Source: Tubiluchus corallicola (lineage: Eukaryota > Priapulida > Priapulimorpha > Priapulimorphida > Tubiluchidae). From it: DNA of 64,000 nt. This document shows positions 37,201 through 49,200 of this stretch, one piece after another (position 1 is the stretch's first letter; every line of letters begins with the position of its first letter). The notes under the pieces were generated by a model that worked only from the letters and a program-made list of their open reading frames with translations, was not told the origin of the DNA and ran no database searches. Location: NCBI GenBank assembly GCA_030141605.1, contig JAQGDQ010000336.1, positions 124,001 through 188,000 of the forward strand. The letters run 5' to 3'. A program made the translations under genes and the position numbers.

Positions 37201-40200
37201 TTTTGACAGATGGCCCCAGAGTATGGTGAAGGACAGTCACAAGCAAAGCCCAGAGCTGAACTAGGAGCTTCTAGACAAGTTCCACCATTCAAACATGGTG
37301 CTAGTCGGCACAAGTTTTGCTGGTCGTTCATTTCACAGTTAGTTCCTGTATAAAAGGATGGACAATTACAGACGAAACTTTCATCTACCGATATGCACGT
37401 ACCTCCATTCAAACATGGGTTCCCACCACATGGATCGAAAGGTTTGATTTCACATGTACTACCTGCGTAACCTCCAACACAACTGCACGTGAAAAACCTC
37501 CCATTAGAAAAACATTCTCCTCCATTTTTACAAGGGGCCGAAGCACATGCTGAAATTTCCTGACATCGACGACCTGAATAGAGTCCTGAGCACAAGCATC
37601 TGTACCGCCCAGGTGCTGTTTCTCTGCACGTACCCCCATTGAGACAAGGCGAACTTGAACACACATCATTTATTTCACACAGTGTTCCAGTAAGTCCAGG
37701 TAGACAAGAACACGTGTAAACGGTTGTATCGCCAATCTGGGAACATGTTGCGCCGTTTTTGCATGGATTTGGTGCACAGGCATCTTTCTTGTCACATGTG
37801 TTACCTGTATATCCACTGGGACAAAAACATGAATAAGTCCCTGAAGCCAGATCAATACATGTTCCCCCATTCAAACAAGGCGATGACTCGCATCCTATTA
37901 TTTGAACAGTAGCTGCAAACGAATTGCATTCAATTCCCAGAAGAAATTCAAGTTGCTTGCACAGTTCTGGATCGTTCCTAATTTGTTCTTGGATGTCTAT
38001 TTGCGCTGAGACTCCACAAGCGAAAAGTAAAAGAATTTGGCACGCGGTGAACATACTGCCAGCAACAGCGACACGCCACTCCTTGCACTGCAGAGCCGGA
38101 AAATAGGTTGTATAGGCAAGACAGCAACAAATAATCCAAATGTACAGGCTGTGAAAGTCGTGATGATGAAGTTACTGCAATGTACGGCACCCATTCAAGC
38201 CTAACGAATTGGAAAATGCTTTCCGGGAAAAACTGTAATCACTTGTTAACTAGACGGCCTAATGGCCTTTTTGTGATGTAAATTCGGTGACCACTGTCCA
38301 GTTTCAATAACCTGCAGATTTTGTCCCTAATAAAACTTTACTACGTGAATATAATAAAATATGTACAGTTAGCACTAGTGTAAGAAGGAAAGTTATTTTT
38401 AATATTAATACAGGATATAACACTACCGGATAAATATGCTATTTGTGTTTAAAATCAAACTTACGGAGTAATGGGTGAACGCCAATATCTCTAAACTTAC
38501 GATACATTGTATTGTCAGCTTTTTCTATTTCTAGTCGGAGCTCAAGTTCAGTTAAATAGTTAGTGATACAAATAGTCTTAATAACTGCATACACGTGCAA
38601 AGAGCTTTGATTTTTAACCCTGGGACGTGATTGAAAAAGTTTTTTTCGTGTTAATTTTGCCCATTTATCAATAAAATATAGACGCAGTATGGTATATAAA
38701 GAGCAAAGTTGCACCAAACATGAAAGAAATTGGCGGAATAAACCCGAATGGAATGAAATGTTGGGATTGAAATTAGATAAAACTAGACGCTTCCAATTGC
38801 CTGTCGAATGAATTGACCATGACCATGACAAAATAAATGGGGTTGAGCAGTATAGTGGTCATGCAATTCGATTTATAAGCAAAAGGTTCTAACCAGGCTC
38901 AGTCTCGAGTTTTTCACCTGTCCTTCTTTTCGGAAAGTTTGGATTCAAAATCCAATAACTGTGAGTTAATCCCATTATTAATCAGTAATTTTGAAATTAA
39001 GATTGTGAATAATAAGCTGAGGGAATTACAAAAGTCAAATTAACATTTATTTTTCAAATGCGTGATAGTTGATACCAATTTTTTGTTGCTACTGTTGGTA
39101 CCAATGGCGACTGTTCTATGTCACAATTGTCGCCATAGTTGTTGTCTTCACCAATTAACTCTTTGTATTATTTTATTTTAGATACGGTGAAAGCTGATGG
39201 TGTTGAACAGACGAGCCTGATTATTGCTTTAGCTGTCATTGCCAGTATTATGCTAATTACGATAATAATTATGGCAGTTATGTTACTTAAGCAGTAAGTA
39301 TAAGCAGAGAGGTGTCATTGTCTACAGTAATACCTCTCTGGTATAAGTCATAAATATCGAAAATTTGTTTTATAGTATGTGATTTTTACGTTAATAAAAC
39401 TCACGGGAGAAACCTATGGTACACTAACCTGGTAATCTATTTGTAACAGGACTGAAACTGTCAGAAATCTTTATATGATTGTCGTTAATATAAGGTTATG
39501 CGATTATCCATTTTTAAAGTAAACCTCGATATGTATTTCTTTAATTGTTTGTGTCTCACTCAGGGCCTATTTCAGGGGGGGAAGTGGGGATACTTCCCCG
39601 GGACCTCACCCTCCGGGGGGCTGGCGCCGAGGTAACATTTTTTTTGCTTTATGCGAACATTCAATTGTTCTTTTTCTTTCCTTTAACAGCTGTATAACTC
39701 CATATTTTCTCTTCGAAAATGCTTCTCCAGCATTCGAGCAGTTCAAAAATTTTCTGGGCGCCAACCATGGTGGCACCCGACCCACCCCCCGAGGGGGCCT
39801 CACACGCCCCACTTCCCCGGGCCTCGCTTTGGCTGACATAGGCCCTGGTCTCACTACTTTGAACATTTAATCATTTTCATTTAGTCATTTGTACTTCCTA
39901 TTTCAAAAGAGCACAAACCAACAATAAAAAGCAGACAAGATTTGATTAAAATGTGGCCACAATAAATACATCATTATTTCATTCAAGGAACACTCATCAC
40001 AAATTTCACAAATATAAAGCGTTAGTTTAATAAATGTTTACTTACATACTACCACTTACACGAATAGCATAATTATTACAAGTAGCACTATGCACTAAAG
40101 CACAATAATCACCTTATGAAGCAAAATAGGTGCACCATCATATTAACTATAATTCAGCACTACAGGCCTATATAGGGGGACTTGCTCTATTAACCAGTGA

Positions 40201-43200
40201 AAGCTAAGAGAGTCGTTCTCGTTGCTCATGTCGAGCGGCCTTATATAAACTTTTCCTTCATAAATTAGTCTAAATAGTGGGCTTCATGCAAGTCGTTCTC
40301 GTTGCTCATGTCGAGCGGCCTTATATAAACTTTTCCTTCATAAATTAGTCTAAATAGTGGGCTTCATGCAATGCATACATGCATACTTGTATGGTCTGAA
40401 ACTACCTACAGACCTATTCTAAGGGCAAATCTAAGTTTAACATTCAAGGCTATATTATAAGACTGTAGTTAAAGGAAAATTCACTAAGTAAGAAAAAAAT
40501 ACTAGAGAATTTAGGGGGAATTTTATAGACACATAAAATTAAATTTATCTTCGGGAAATATATATGCGATTTCCCGACACTCCCGAAATCAAAAAGAGAA
40601 AGTGATCATAGGGATGCTAAAAATTTCTGCAAGTACAGACAAAAATTCTTATTTCCAATACTAGATGCAACTAGAGATTAAAGTATGTGATCAATTGCAA
40701 ACAGTAGTAATCAACTAAATTGTCATACAAATCAAATAAATCATCAACAAGACAAATCAAATGACAATGCACGGGCATAATTGGGTTAGTAGCATAAAAG
40801 TGTAAACAAGTAACAAATGGTGTATAATACGATGAGGATACATGGTGATATTTTTGAGTTTCCTGTTGTAATCGTTTTCTTTATGTTTTCTTCTTTCATG
40901 GACCGTTTTAAATCTCCAGTAAAAAGTATTTTATCAGGAACATAGTCCGTCCACTAAACGCTTGAGTACTGGATCAAGTTAAGAAAGTATAAACCGTAAA
41001 CTTGGTGAACCAACAACCAGCAAACCGTTAGATGGAAAATGTGCGCACAATGAACGGTACTTGGAGGTGAAGAAACTGCTGGAACCATATGAGGAATATA
41101 TCACCCTTTGATTAGATGACATCTTCATCAATCATCTGCTGCAATAACTGGCGAGCCTTCTTTGCTGACTGACGCTGAGGTCGTGAAGTACTGGTGCTAG
41201 GAGTGTCACATGACTTGATGACATCATCGGTTGATTTATTTGCACCTACAAATGAAGCAGCATTACTGTTCGTGGAAGAACAAGAAGGGTCATGCACAGT
41301 TTTAGATGTTAAGTCTACGTTATTGCATTGATGATTGTTATGATCAATGTACTCTAAAGGATAAAGATGATTTATGTTTCTGATTAGTTTAGTACCATTA
41401 ACTAAAACACAAACAGAACGAATATGTCCATCAGCACTAGGTTTTAGCTCTAATATTTTCCTGTATCGCCATTGTCCACGGGTAACGTTGTCGTCCACAA
41501 GGACAACATCGCCTACATGGGGAATGACTGATAGAGTTACCTTCTCTTGTTTAATAAAAGTTTGATGACGCTCATGAAGACTAGAAAGGTATTCTGATCG
41601 CCAGATGTCCCAAAAACGTCCGAGGTAAAATTGACCTTTCTTCCAAACATTGAGTAAATTCCTTGCTGAAACTTTCTTACCAGTAAGGAAGTCCTGAACG
41701 TCATAATCGAAATCAGGTATAGATTCAATAACCTGCAAGTTGATAAGATGGGATGGTGTAAGAGCAACAGATGAATTAATATCTGTATCCACATAGACAA
41801 TGGGACTATTATTAATCATAGACTCTACCTGTGTAATTAAAGTAGTTAGCTGCACAGGTGTTAAGGGGCGACTAGCTATAGTCTTTCTAAGCGCCTTTTT
41901 AACCAAACTGTTCAGACGTTCATACACTCCACCTGTCCAAGCTGCCTTTGGTGTTATAAAATGCCATTCTACCCCTTTAGAAGTAACTGAGTCTACTACA
42001 GCATTCTCAAAGATGTAATTAATAGTTTCATGAGCTAGTTTAAATGATGAAAAATTATCAGAGAGAATAAACTTTGGAAGCTCACGCCTAGCAAAAAATC
42101 TTTGCAGACAAAGTAAAAATGTTCTGCTGTCAGATTGTGGACTAACTCTAAGTGGACTCCACGGGTGACAAAACATGTAAAGAGACAAATCCATGCCTTC
42201 TCGAACACGGTGTTACCCTCTCTAAAAATCTTTACCCTTACTGGCCCGAGGTAGTCGAGTCCACAACACAAAAAGGGTTTAGTGACTTTTATCCGTAATA
42301 AAGGAAGGTCCGCCATTTTAGGTAAGGCGTAAGGACTTCCATCAATTCTACGACATGATTGACATTCAGACAAAACCCGGCGGGTGACAACACGCCCACT
42401 GGGAATCCAATATTTTTGACGCACTAACGCGAGTGTCTGAGATGGGCCAGTATGTAAATTAATAACATGAACATGTCTTACCACTAATTTTGTGAATTCA
42501 TGATCCTTAGGTAAGAGGATAGGCCTCTGAGAACCATAAGTAACTAGGTTACCTAAGCGTCCTGTACATCGAATAATACCATCCTCATCTATGATGAGAC
42601 CTAAATTTTTCATATTCCTCAGCTGCTCAGGAGTGAAAGAGCGCTGTGCCTGCCTCACCCATGATAAAGTTGACTCTTCCAAGTCAGCAGCAGAGACACG
42701 TGCCCTAACGGGAAGATTACGAAACCGTTTCACAGCTTTAAAGACGTAACACGTCGTTCGAAGCAACCTGAGAAGAGAAGAGAACTTATTAACTGATATG
42801 ACAGTAAGATCACATGTTACATTATCTGTAGCACTAAGAACAGATTCAAAAGCAATCATTTCTTTGGACTCTTTAGTTTTGACCTCTGCCTCTATCTGCT
42901 CTAATTGCAAAGATGTAAGAGGAGGCAAATCACAAGTAGGCCATTCCGTTTTTTCAGAAAGCGAAAATTCAGGCCCATGAAACCAACTTTCAGATAACGG
43001 ACCAGAATTTGGCCTGGTAGCACAATCAGCAATGTTCTGCTCAGCTGGTACATAGCGTAAGGAAAAATTGTCAAAACTACGTATTTCTACTACTCTGTTG
43101 TGCACAAACGTAGTAAGAGGTTTACTAGACTTTAACCAGTATAATACGCACAAAGAGTCAGTAAACAGTGTACATGCTACAGTATTTAACTTAAGTTCTT

Positions 43201-46200
43201 GACGAGCATAGTTAACAGCCCGAGCGCCAACTAAAACTCCAAGAAGTTCTAAGCGTGGAATGCTGACATTCTTAGGAACGAGGCGAGTCTTTGAAAAGAC
43301 CAAATCCACTCTAACTTGCCCATCATGAAGTACCTGGCGTAGAAAGACAACACAAGCATAAGCATACATAGAAGCATTAGTAAAACACAACAGATCAAAT
43401 AAAATATCATCATCCACATTAGTACAAATACAAAGGGGTATATGCAAAGAAAAATGGTATACGAACGATCAGCAATCAATTTCCATTGTTCTAAATGATG
43501 CTCACTAAGTGGCTGGTCCCAGCCATACTTTTCTACCCAAAGTTGAGCTAAAAACAACTTTGCATCAAGGGTAAGCGGAGATACATAACCACAGGGGTCA
43601 AACAGACTCGTAACTTGTTTTAATATCTCACGTTTAGTGGAACAATTGTGCATACTTACATCAATCTTGTGCGAAATAGACAATGTGTCATCCTTGGTGT
43701 TCCATTTTAATCCTAATACTTTAATTTCTGAGGATGCAATTTTATCTTCCTCAGGAAGAGAAGCAACAAACTCTAGGTTATTAGAACCCCATTCCCTCAA
43801 ATTCACAGATGCCGTGGAAAACAGATCTTTAGCTAATTTGTAGAAGGAAATGGCTTCATCAGTTGTGGCAACACCAGTTATGATGTTGTCAACATACATG
43901 TTAGCTAGAATGCGACTCGCAATGGGTATCTTACCAGACATTTTACTAAGATGATGCTGGACAGTACCTGCTAGCATCCATGGGCTACTCAGAATGCCAA
44001 ACGGACAGCGAGTAAAGCGAAATATTTGCAAGTTACCAGTAGGATCAGTGTTACCTATATCCTTTAACCAAAGAAAACGTGTGACGTCTCGATCAGGCTC
44101 ATGTAAACCAACTGCAAGGAAGGCCTTCTCAATGTCACAAACTAATCCGTACTCGTGCATCCTGGAACGAAGTAGTACACCACATAAGTCGGGCATTAGA
44201 ACAGGACCGCGGTATAAGCAGTCATTTAGGGATGGACTAGATTTATTCACCTTAGCAGAGGCATTATAAACTATTCTTAATTTAGTGCTAGCTCTCTGGG
44301 GGGTGATAACTGGGTGATGAGGAATATAATGAATAGTTTTACCTGTAACGGTATCTTCGGTAACAGGCTCAATGATACCTTTTTCTAACTGATCCTGTAT
44401 GACACTGTCATATTTCTCCAAGAGCTGTGGTTGTTTAACTAAACGACGCAAACAAGATTTTAATTGGCCTAGTGAAAGTGCAAAAATATCAGGAAGTATA
44501 TCTTGTTTACATTGCCAAGGCCATGATACGTAATAGCGGCCGTCACGATACTCAACAGTATTATCAAAATTCTTTTTGGCTTCTAAATCTCCAGCACTTG
44601 TTGGGCAGTCAGAAATTCCCAACAAGTCTAAACCGCAAAATCGGTTTACATCCAAATTAATGTCATGTTTATTTACTTGATACAGATGATCAAAGGCTGC
44701 TAATGATGTTTCTAAGGTGTGTTTCTCCAAAGTAACTAAACCATCAGTTGTAATACCTGGTTCTATGCAAAGTAATCCAGCTCTGTGCTCAGGGGCTATT
44801 CTTGAAATTTGGATATGTTCCTCCTAAGACGTATCCTAAACATGTTGCAAAAAGATATAAACCAGGTCTAATTTCTTCTTTAAATGGCAAAAGAGTTTGG
44901 AAGTAGTAATCATTACCAATTAACAAATCTGTGGTATTGACATGATGGTTTGGATTACAATAGTCATCGGCTAAGCTATAGCCGTAAGTACATTCTAGGA
45001 AATCAGCTATTTCACGTGGCAAAGGTTCACGCAATGTAGGGGAAGATATGCATTCAGCCACGCGGACTACTAACGGTAGATACAAATTTTCTTTAGTAAT
45101 CAAATTAACACGTGTTGTAAAGCACGGTACCCTAGATAAGGTATGACTGCCAAAAGTAGCAAATTGTAAAAACTCACATTTAGTTGGCTTAATGCCTAAT
45201 TGTATAGCTAAACGTGTAGTTATATAAGAACAAGCACTTCCTGAATCAAGCGTTGCATTAACTTGAACCCGTTGATTAGTAACAGGATTACTTACAATAC
45301 AAGAAGCAGTTTGCATACATACGCTCTCCGAGTTTGAATACAGAGCCTTTTCTGAAATAGCTTATGTAGTTGGAAATCAAAGAGAAACTTCTTTAAACAA
45401 AGACTTCGGTGATGACCTGATCGGCTACAATGGACACAAACACGTGAAGACTTACAGTTAAGTGCATAATGGTTAATGCTTAAACACTTAAGGCACCTAC
45501 CAGCTAAAAGTGCTTTACGAGCAGCAAGAGTAGAATGAACAGTACATTCATCGCTATAATGCTGGTTTGATTTACAAAATGTGCAAAGAATTTTCCTACC
45601 AGAAGCGTTATTGGGCTTTTGCCGTGACTGAGGTGCTACCTTCTTAGGCTGATCCACAGCTTGCAGTACACTCTCACCTCGAGAAACACTCTGTGATTTG
45701 GAATAATCAGGCTTACGGTTGAAATGATCTGGCTTCCGAAGAGGACGAAGTGAAGAAGCTTCTTCTTCAACAGCTTCCAAGTTACCAACATAATTCTGCA
45801 AACGGTCACGAAGCTCTTCGGTGGTCCAAATAGCGGAATCGAATAGCTGCAAGCACAGATTTAGGTAAGCGGCTAGTTATTAGTGGAACTGCCATATAAT
45901 CATCTATTTTTCTACCAGCACATTCTATAAAACGCAAATGGACTTCAAGCCTATCTAGAAAACTGCACAAGTTTTTAGCACCTTCACCAACACGTTCTAA
46001 AGAAGACAGAGCTTTGTAATGTCTATCAAGCAAAACATCTTTATTACCAAAGCGCTGTTGAAGCACTGACAAAACAGTAGGATAATTCTCTTTTGCAAAT
46101 TACGTAACCATCTATAGAACGAGCTGCTGCACCAGTAAGTTTCAACTTAAGATGCTGAAATTTTTCCACGTCACTTAAATCTGGGTTGTTATGGATAGCG

Positions 46201-49200
46201 CTACAAAAAATCTGCCAAAAAGATGGCCACTGCAAAGCATCCCCACTAAAACTTTTGATTTCTAATTTAGGGACTTTACAATGTACTTTACCGTGTGCAT
46301 GTGTGCAAGAATTTTGAAACATTACCTGTGATACATTAGAGGCTGTAGGTGTGGAAGCAGGAGGTGAATGATGTGAATGAGATGATTCGTCAAGTCCATG
46401 AAGTTCCGTCATAACATCTAACTGTGCTATAAGTCGGTTGACTTCATCAGCCAAGTAAAGATTCTCATCAATATACTCATTAGTTTTTTGCATAAGTTCA
46501 GCAGGGTCATGAGACTGCAAGGCTTGGTCATTAAGTGTTTCAACACGGCGAAGTTTCTCAGATAAAGAAGATTTTATTGCCCGCACTTTGCTGGTAATAG
46601 ATAGAGGGTCTTTGTTAATGGCCTGAGAAGATAATTTGGAAAGATCTTCAGCTGTTTTTAAGTCTTTGCGCATCGCGCTACATGTTTTACTCGAACAAGA
46701 ATGGTAGAAGCCAAACGAGTAGCCGCAGCTGAGATTTAGTCTGTTTGAGAATTTTTGGACTGGCACCTTTCTGTTCGCCATATTTAAAAGAATCGACCTC
46801 AAGTTTGCCATAGGAAATTGGCTGAAGAGCAGGAAGGCCAATATCATCATCTGAATCAGTTGCATTGGAAGAAACTGCATCATGCTCCGGCTGGTTTGTT
46901 GGCTTAACTGGCTGAGCCGCATCGCCACAGTTCTTAGCAGTTTTAACGTCAAGGTCAACTATCTGAGTCTCTTCGTCTGCCGAGGTATCAGATTCAACGC
47001 GTTTTGCATACCCAGGGGATTTCATGATTTTCTTGGCCTGGCTACGGGTTCGAATAGGTGATTGCTCTGACATTCTGAAAAAAGGCTGTTCGTCAACATG
47101 CAAAAATTCTGTAAATCAATATCAAATATACAAATCAGCATCAACACAACAAACTGTTAGCAAACAAGCAAAACTTCCGAAAAACTGAGCAACAACAGTT
47201 CTTCAGGCTTAGCTAATCTAAATCCAGACCATACGGATAACAAATCTTTGTACTATTATCAAACTTCTAATTTAGAAACAAGTGATTTACAGGAAGCACA
47301 AAAAAGTAAATTAGAACAATTTGCAAAATTGCAGAGCCGACACTTTCAGCACCATATCGAAAATTTGTTTTATAGTATGTGATTTTTACGTTAATAAAAC
47401 TCAGGGGAAAAACCTATGGTACACTAACCTGGTAATCTATTTGTAACAGGACTGAAACTGTCAGAAATCTTTTTATGATTGTCGTTAATATAGGGTTATG
47501 CGATTATCCTTTTAAAGTAAACCTTGATATGCATTTCTTTAATTGTTTGTGTCTCACTCAGGGCCTATTTCAGGGGGGGGGAAGTGGGGATACTTCCCCG
47601 GGACCTCACCCTCGGGGGGGGGGGGGGGGCTGGCGCCGAGGTAACATTTTTTTGCTTTATGCGAACATTCAATTGTTCTTTTTCTTTCCTTTAACAGCTG
47701 TATAACTCCATATTTTCTCTTCGAAAATGCTTCTCCGGCATTCGAGCAGTTCAAAAATTTTCTGGCCGCCAACCATGGTGGCGCCAGCCCCACCCCCCAA
47801 GGGGGCCTCACACGCCCCACTTCCCCGGGCCTCACTTAGGCTGAAATAGGCCCTGGTCTCACTACTTTGAACATTTAATCATTTCCATTTAGTCATTCGT
47901 ACTTCCTACTTCAAAAGAGCACAAACCAACAATAAAAAGCAGACAAGATTTGATTAAAATGTGGCCACAATAAAATACATCATTATTTCATTCAAGGAAC
48001 ACTCATCACAAATTTCACAAATATAAAGCGTTAGTTTAATAAATGTTTACTTACATACTACCATTTACACGAACAGCATAATTATTACAAGTAGTACAAT
48101 AATCACCTTATGAAGCACAATATAAATTCAATTTAGGTGCACCATAATATTAACTATAATTTAGCACTATAGGCCTATATAGGGGACTTGCTCTATTAGC
48201 CAGTGAAAGCTAATAAGAGAGTCGTTCTCGTTGCTCATGTCGAGCGGCCTTATATAAACTTTTCCTTCATAAATTAGTCTAAATAGTGGGCTTCATGCAA
48301 TGCATACATGCATACTTGTATGGTCTGAAACTACCTACAGGCCTATTCTATGGGCAAATCTAAGTTTAACATTCAAGGCTATATTATAAGACTGTAGTTA
48401 AGAAAAAATGCTAGAGAATTTAGGCGTGGGGACTTTATAGACACATGAAATTAAATTTATCTTCGGGAAATATATATGCGATTTCCCGACAATAAATATT
48501 TTATAAACTTTTCCTAAATATTTCATAAGTATTATCTAAACAAAAACAACGTCATTAAAATAGTGTCAAGTAATGTTGATTGAATGTTATGTTGAAGAAT
48601 GTATACTAACTATGTCATGAAATTAGCCAATTTCTTTCATCTTGATGAAGTATGTGCAGGCGTATAACACCAAGTTTTGTTCATAATTCAGTCAGCTGCA
48701 AGTGTTGACAAGTGTTTCACAATGAACACAATATCTAAAATATTGTTCTGCTGCATAGAAAAGCTTTTGTGTGAGCTGTATAATCATTGTGAGTACTGGT
48801 TTTTGAGCTGGATGTTGCACGGTGCTGCCATCTGGCAACGAAAATACTACGAAAACAATTTACAATTCCTTTAAGGCCAAATAGGTAGAATTAATAAAAA
48901 TATCCAAAGACAGTGACTGCCCGACCTTAAAATTTTTTTGAATTTGAATTCGCGCAGTTCCATACTGGACAGAGGTTTCTAATAGAAGTTTTTAGTAACA
49001 ACTGATTTATTTTGTGTCAACTCTCTCGCTGGTATAGCTTAAATCTGGGCCGGGTTTCAGCCTAATGGTCCCTGGTTCAAATCCTGTCCCAACAGCTTCA
49101 CTATTCCATTTTTTTCGGTTATTTAGGCCTCTAAGTTTCGTATAATAGTCCTGTGTATGTAACCTCCTTTGTATGATCCTGCTTATTGAGACTACTGAGG

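Larger units (their letters stand above)
39355..40579 (-). repeat. 3' LTR of the BEL/Pao element
   Basis: 1225 bp. It is longer than its partner mainly because of an 80-bp tandem duplication (40211-40290 and 40291-40370). It contains a hAT-type MITE at 39561-39847. Confidence 0.93.
39355..48491 (-). mobile_element. BEL/Pao LTR retrotransposon, full-length, frameshifted
   Basis: Two homologous LTRs (39355-40579 and 47355-48491) flank a minus-strand gag-pol region. The LTRs run TGTCGGG to CGATA when read on the minus strand. The insertion is flanked by a perfect 5-bp duplication ATAAA, the usual size for BEL/Pao. A primer binding site starting TGGTGCTGAAAGTG abuts the 5' LTR. The coding order is gag with zinc knuckles, protease, reverse transcriptase, RNase H, then integrase, as in BEL/Pao. 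The polyprotein changes frame seven times, so this copy cannot encode the full product. It sits antisense in cadherin intron 15. The LTRs differ by scattered substitutions and small indels, so the insertion is not very recent. Confidence 0.95.

Noticed and set aside
35395-38190. Many ORFs on both strands across the nested protease gene
   Set aside because: They are shadow frames of the 976-codon gene, whose Cys-rich repeats leave other frames open.
39606-39866. 86-codon minus-strand ORF in the LTR (and its twin at 47554-47835)
   Set aside because: It spans the GC-rich hAT MITE inside the LTR and has no recognised product.
49025-49120. Functional tRNA gene
   Set aside because: The B box is good, but the T-stem and acceptor stem do not pair, so a SINE or tRNA relic is more likely.
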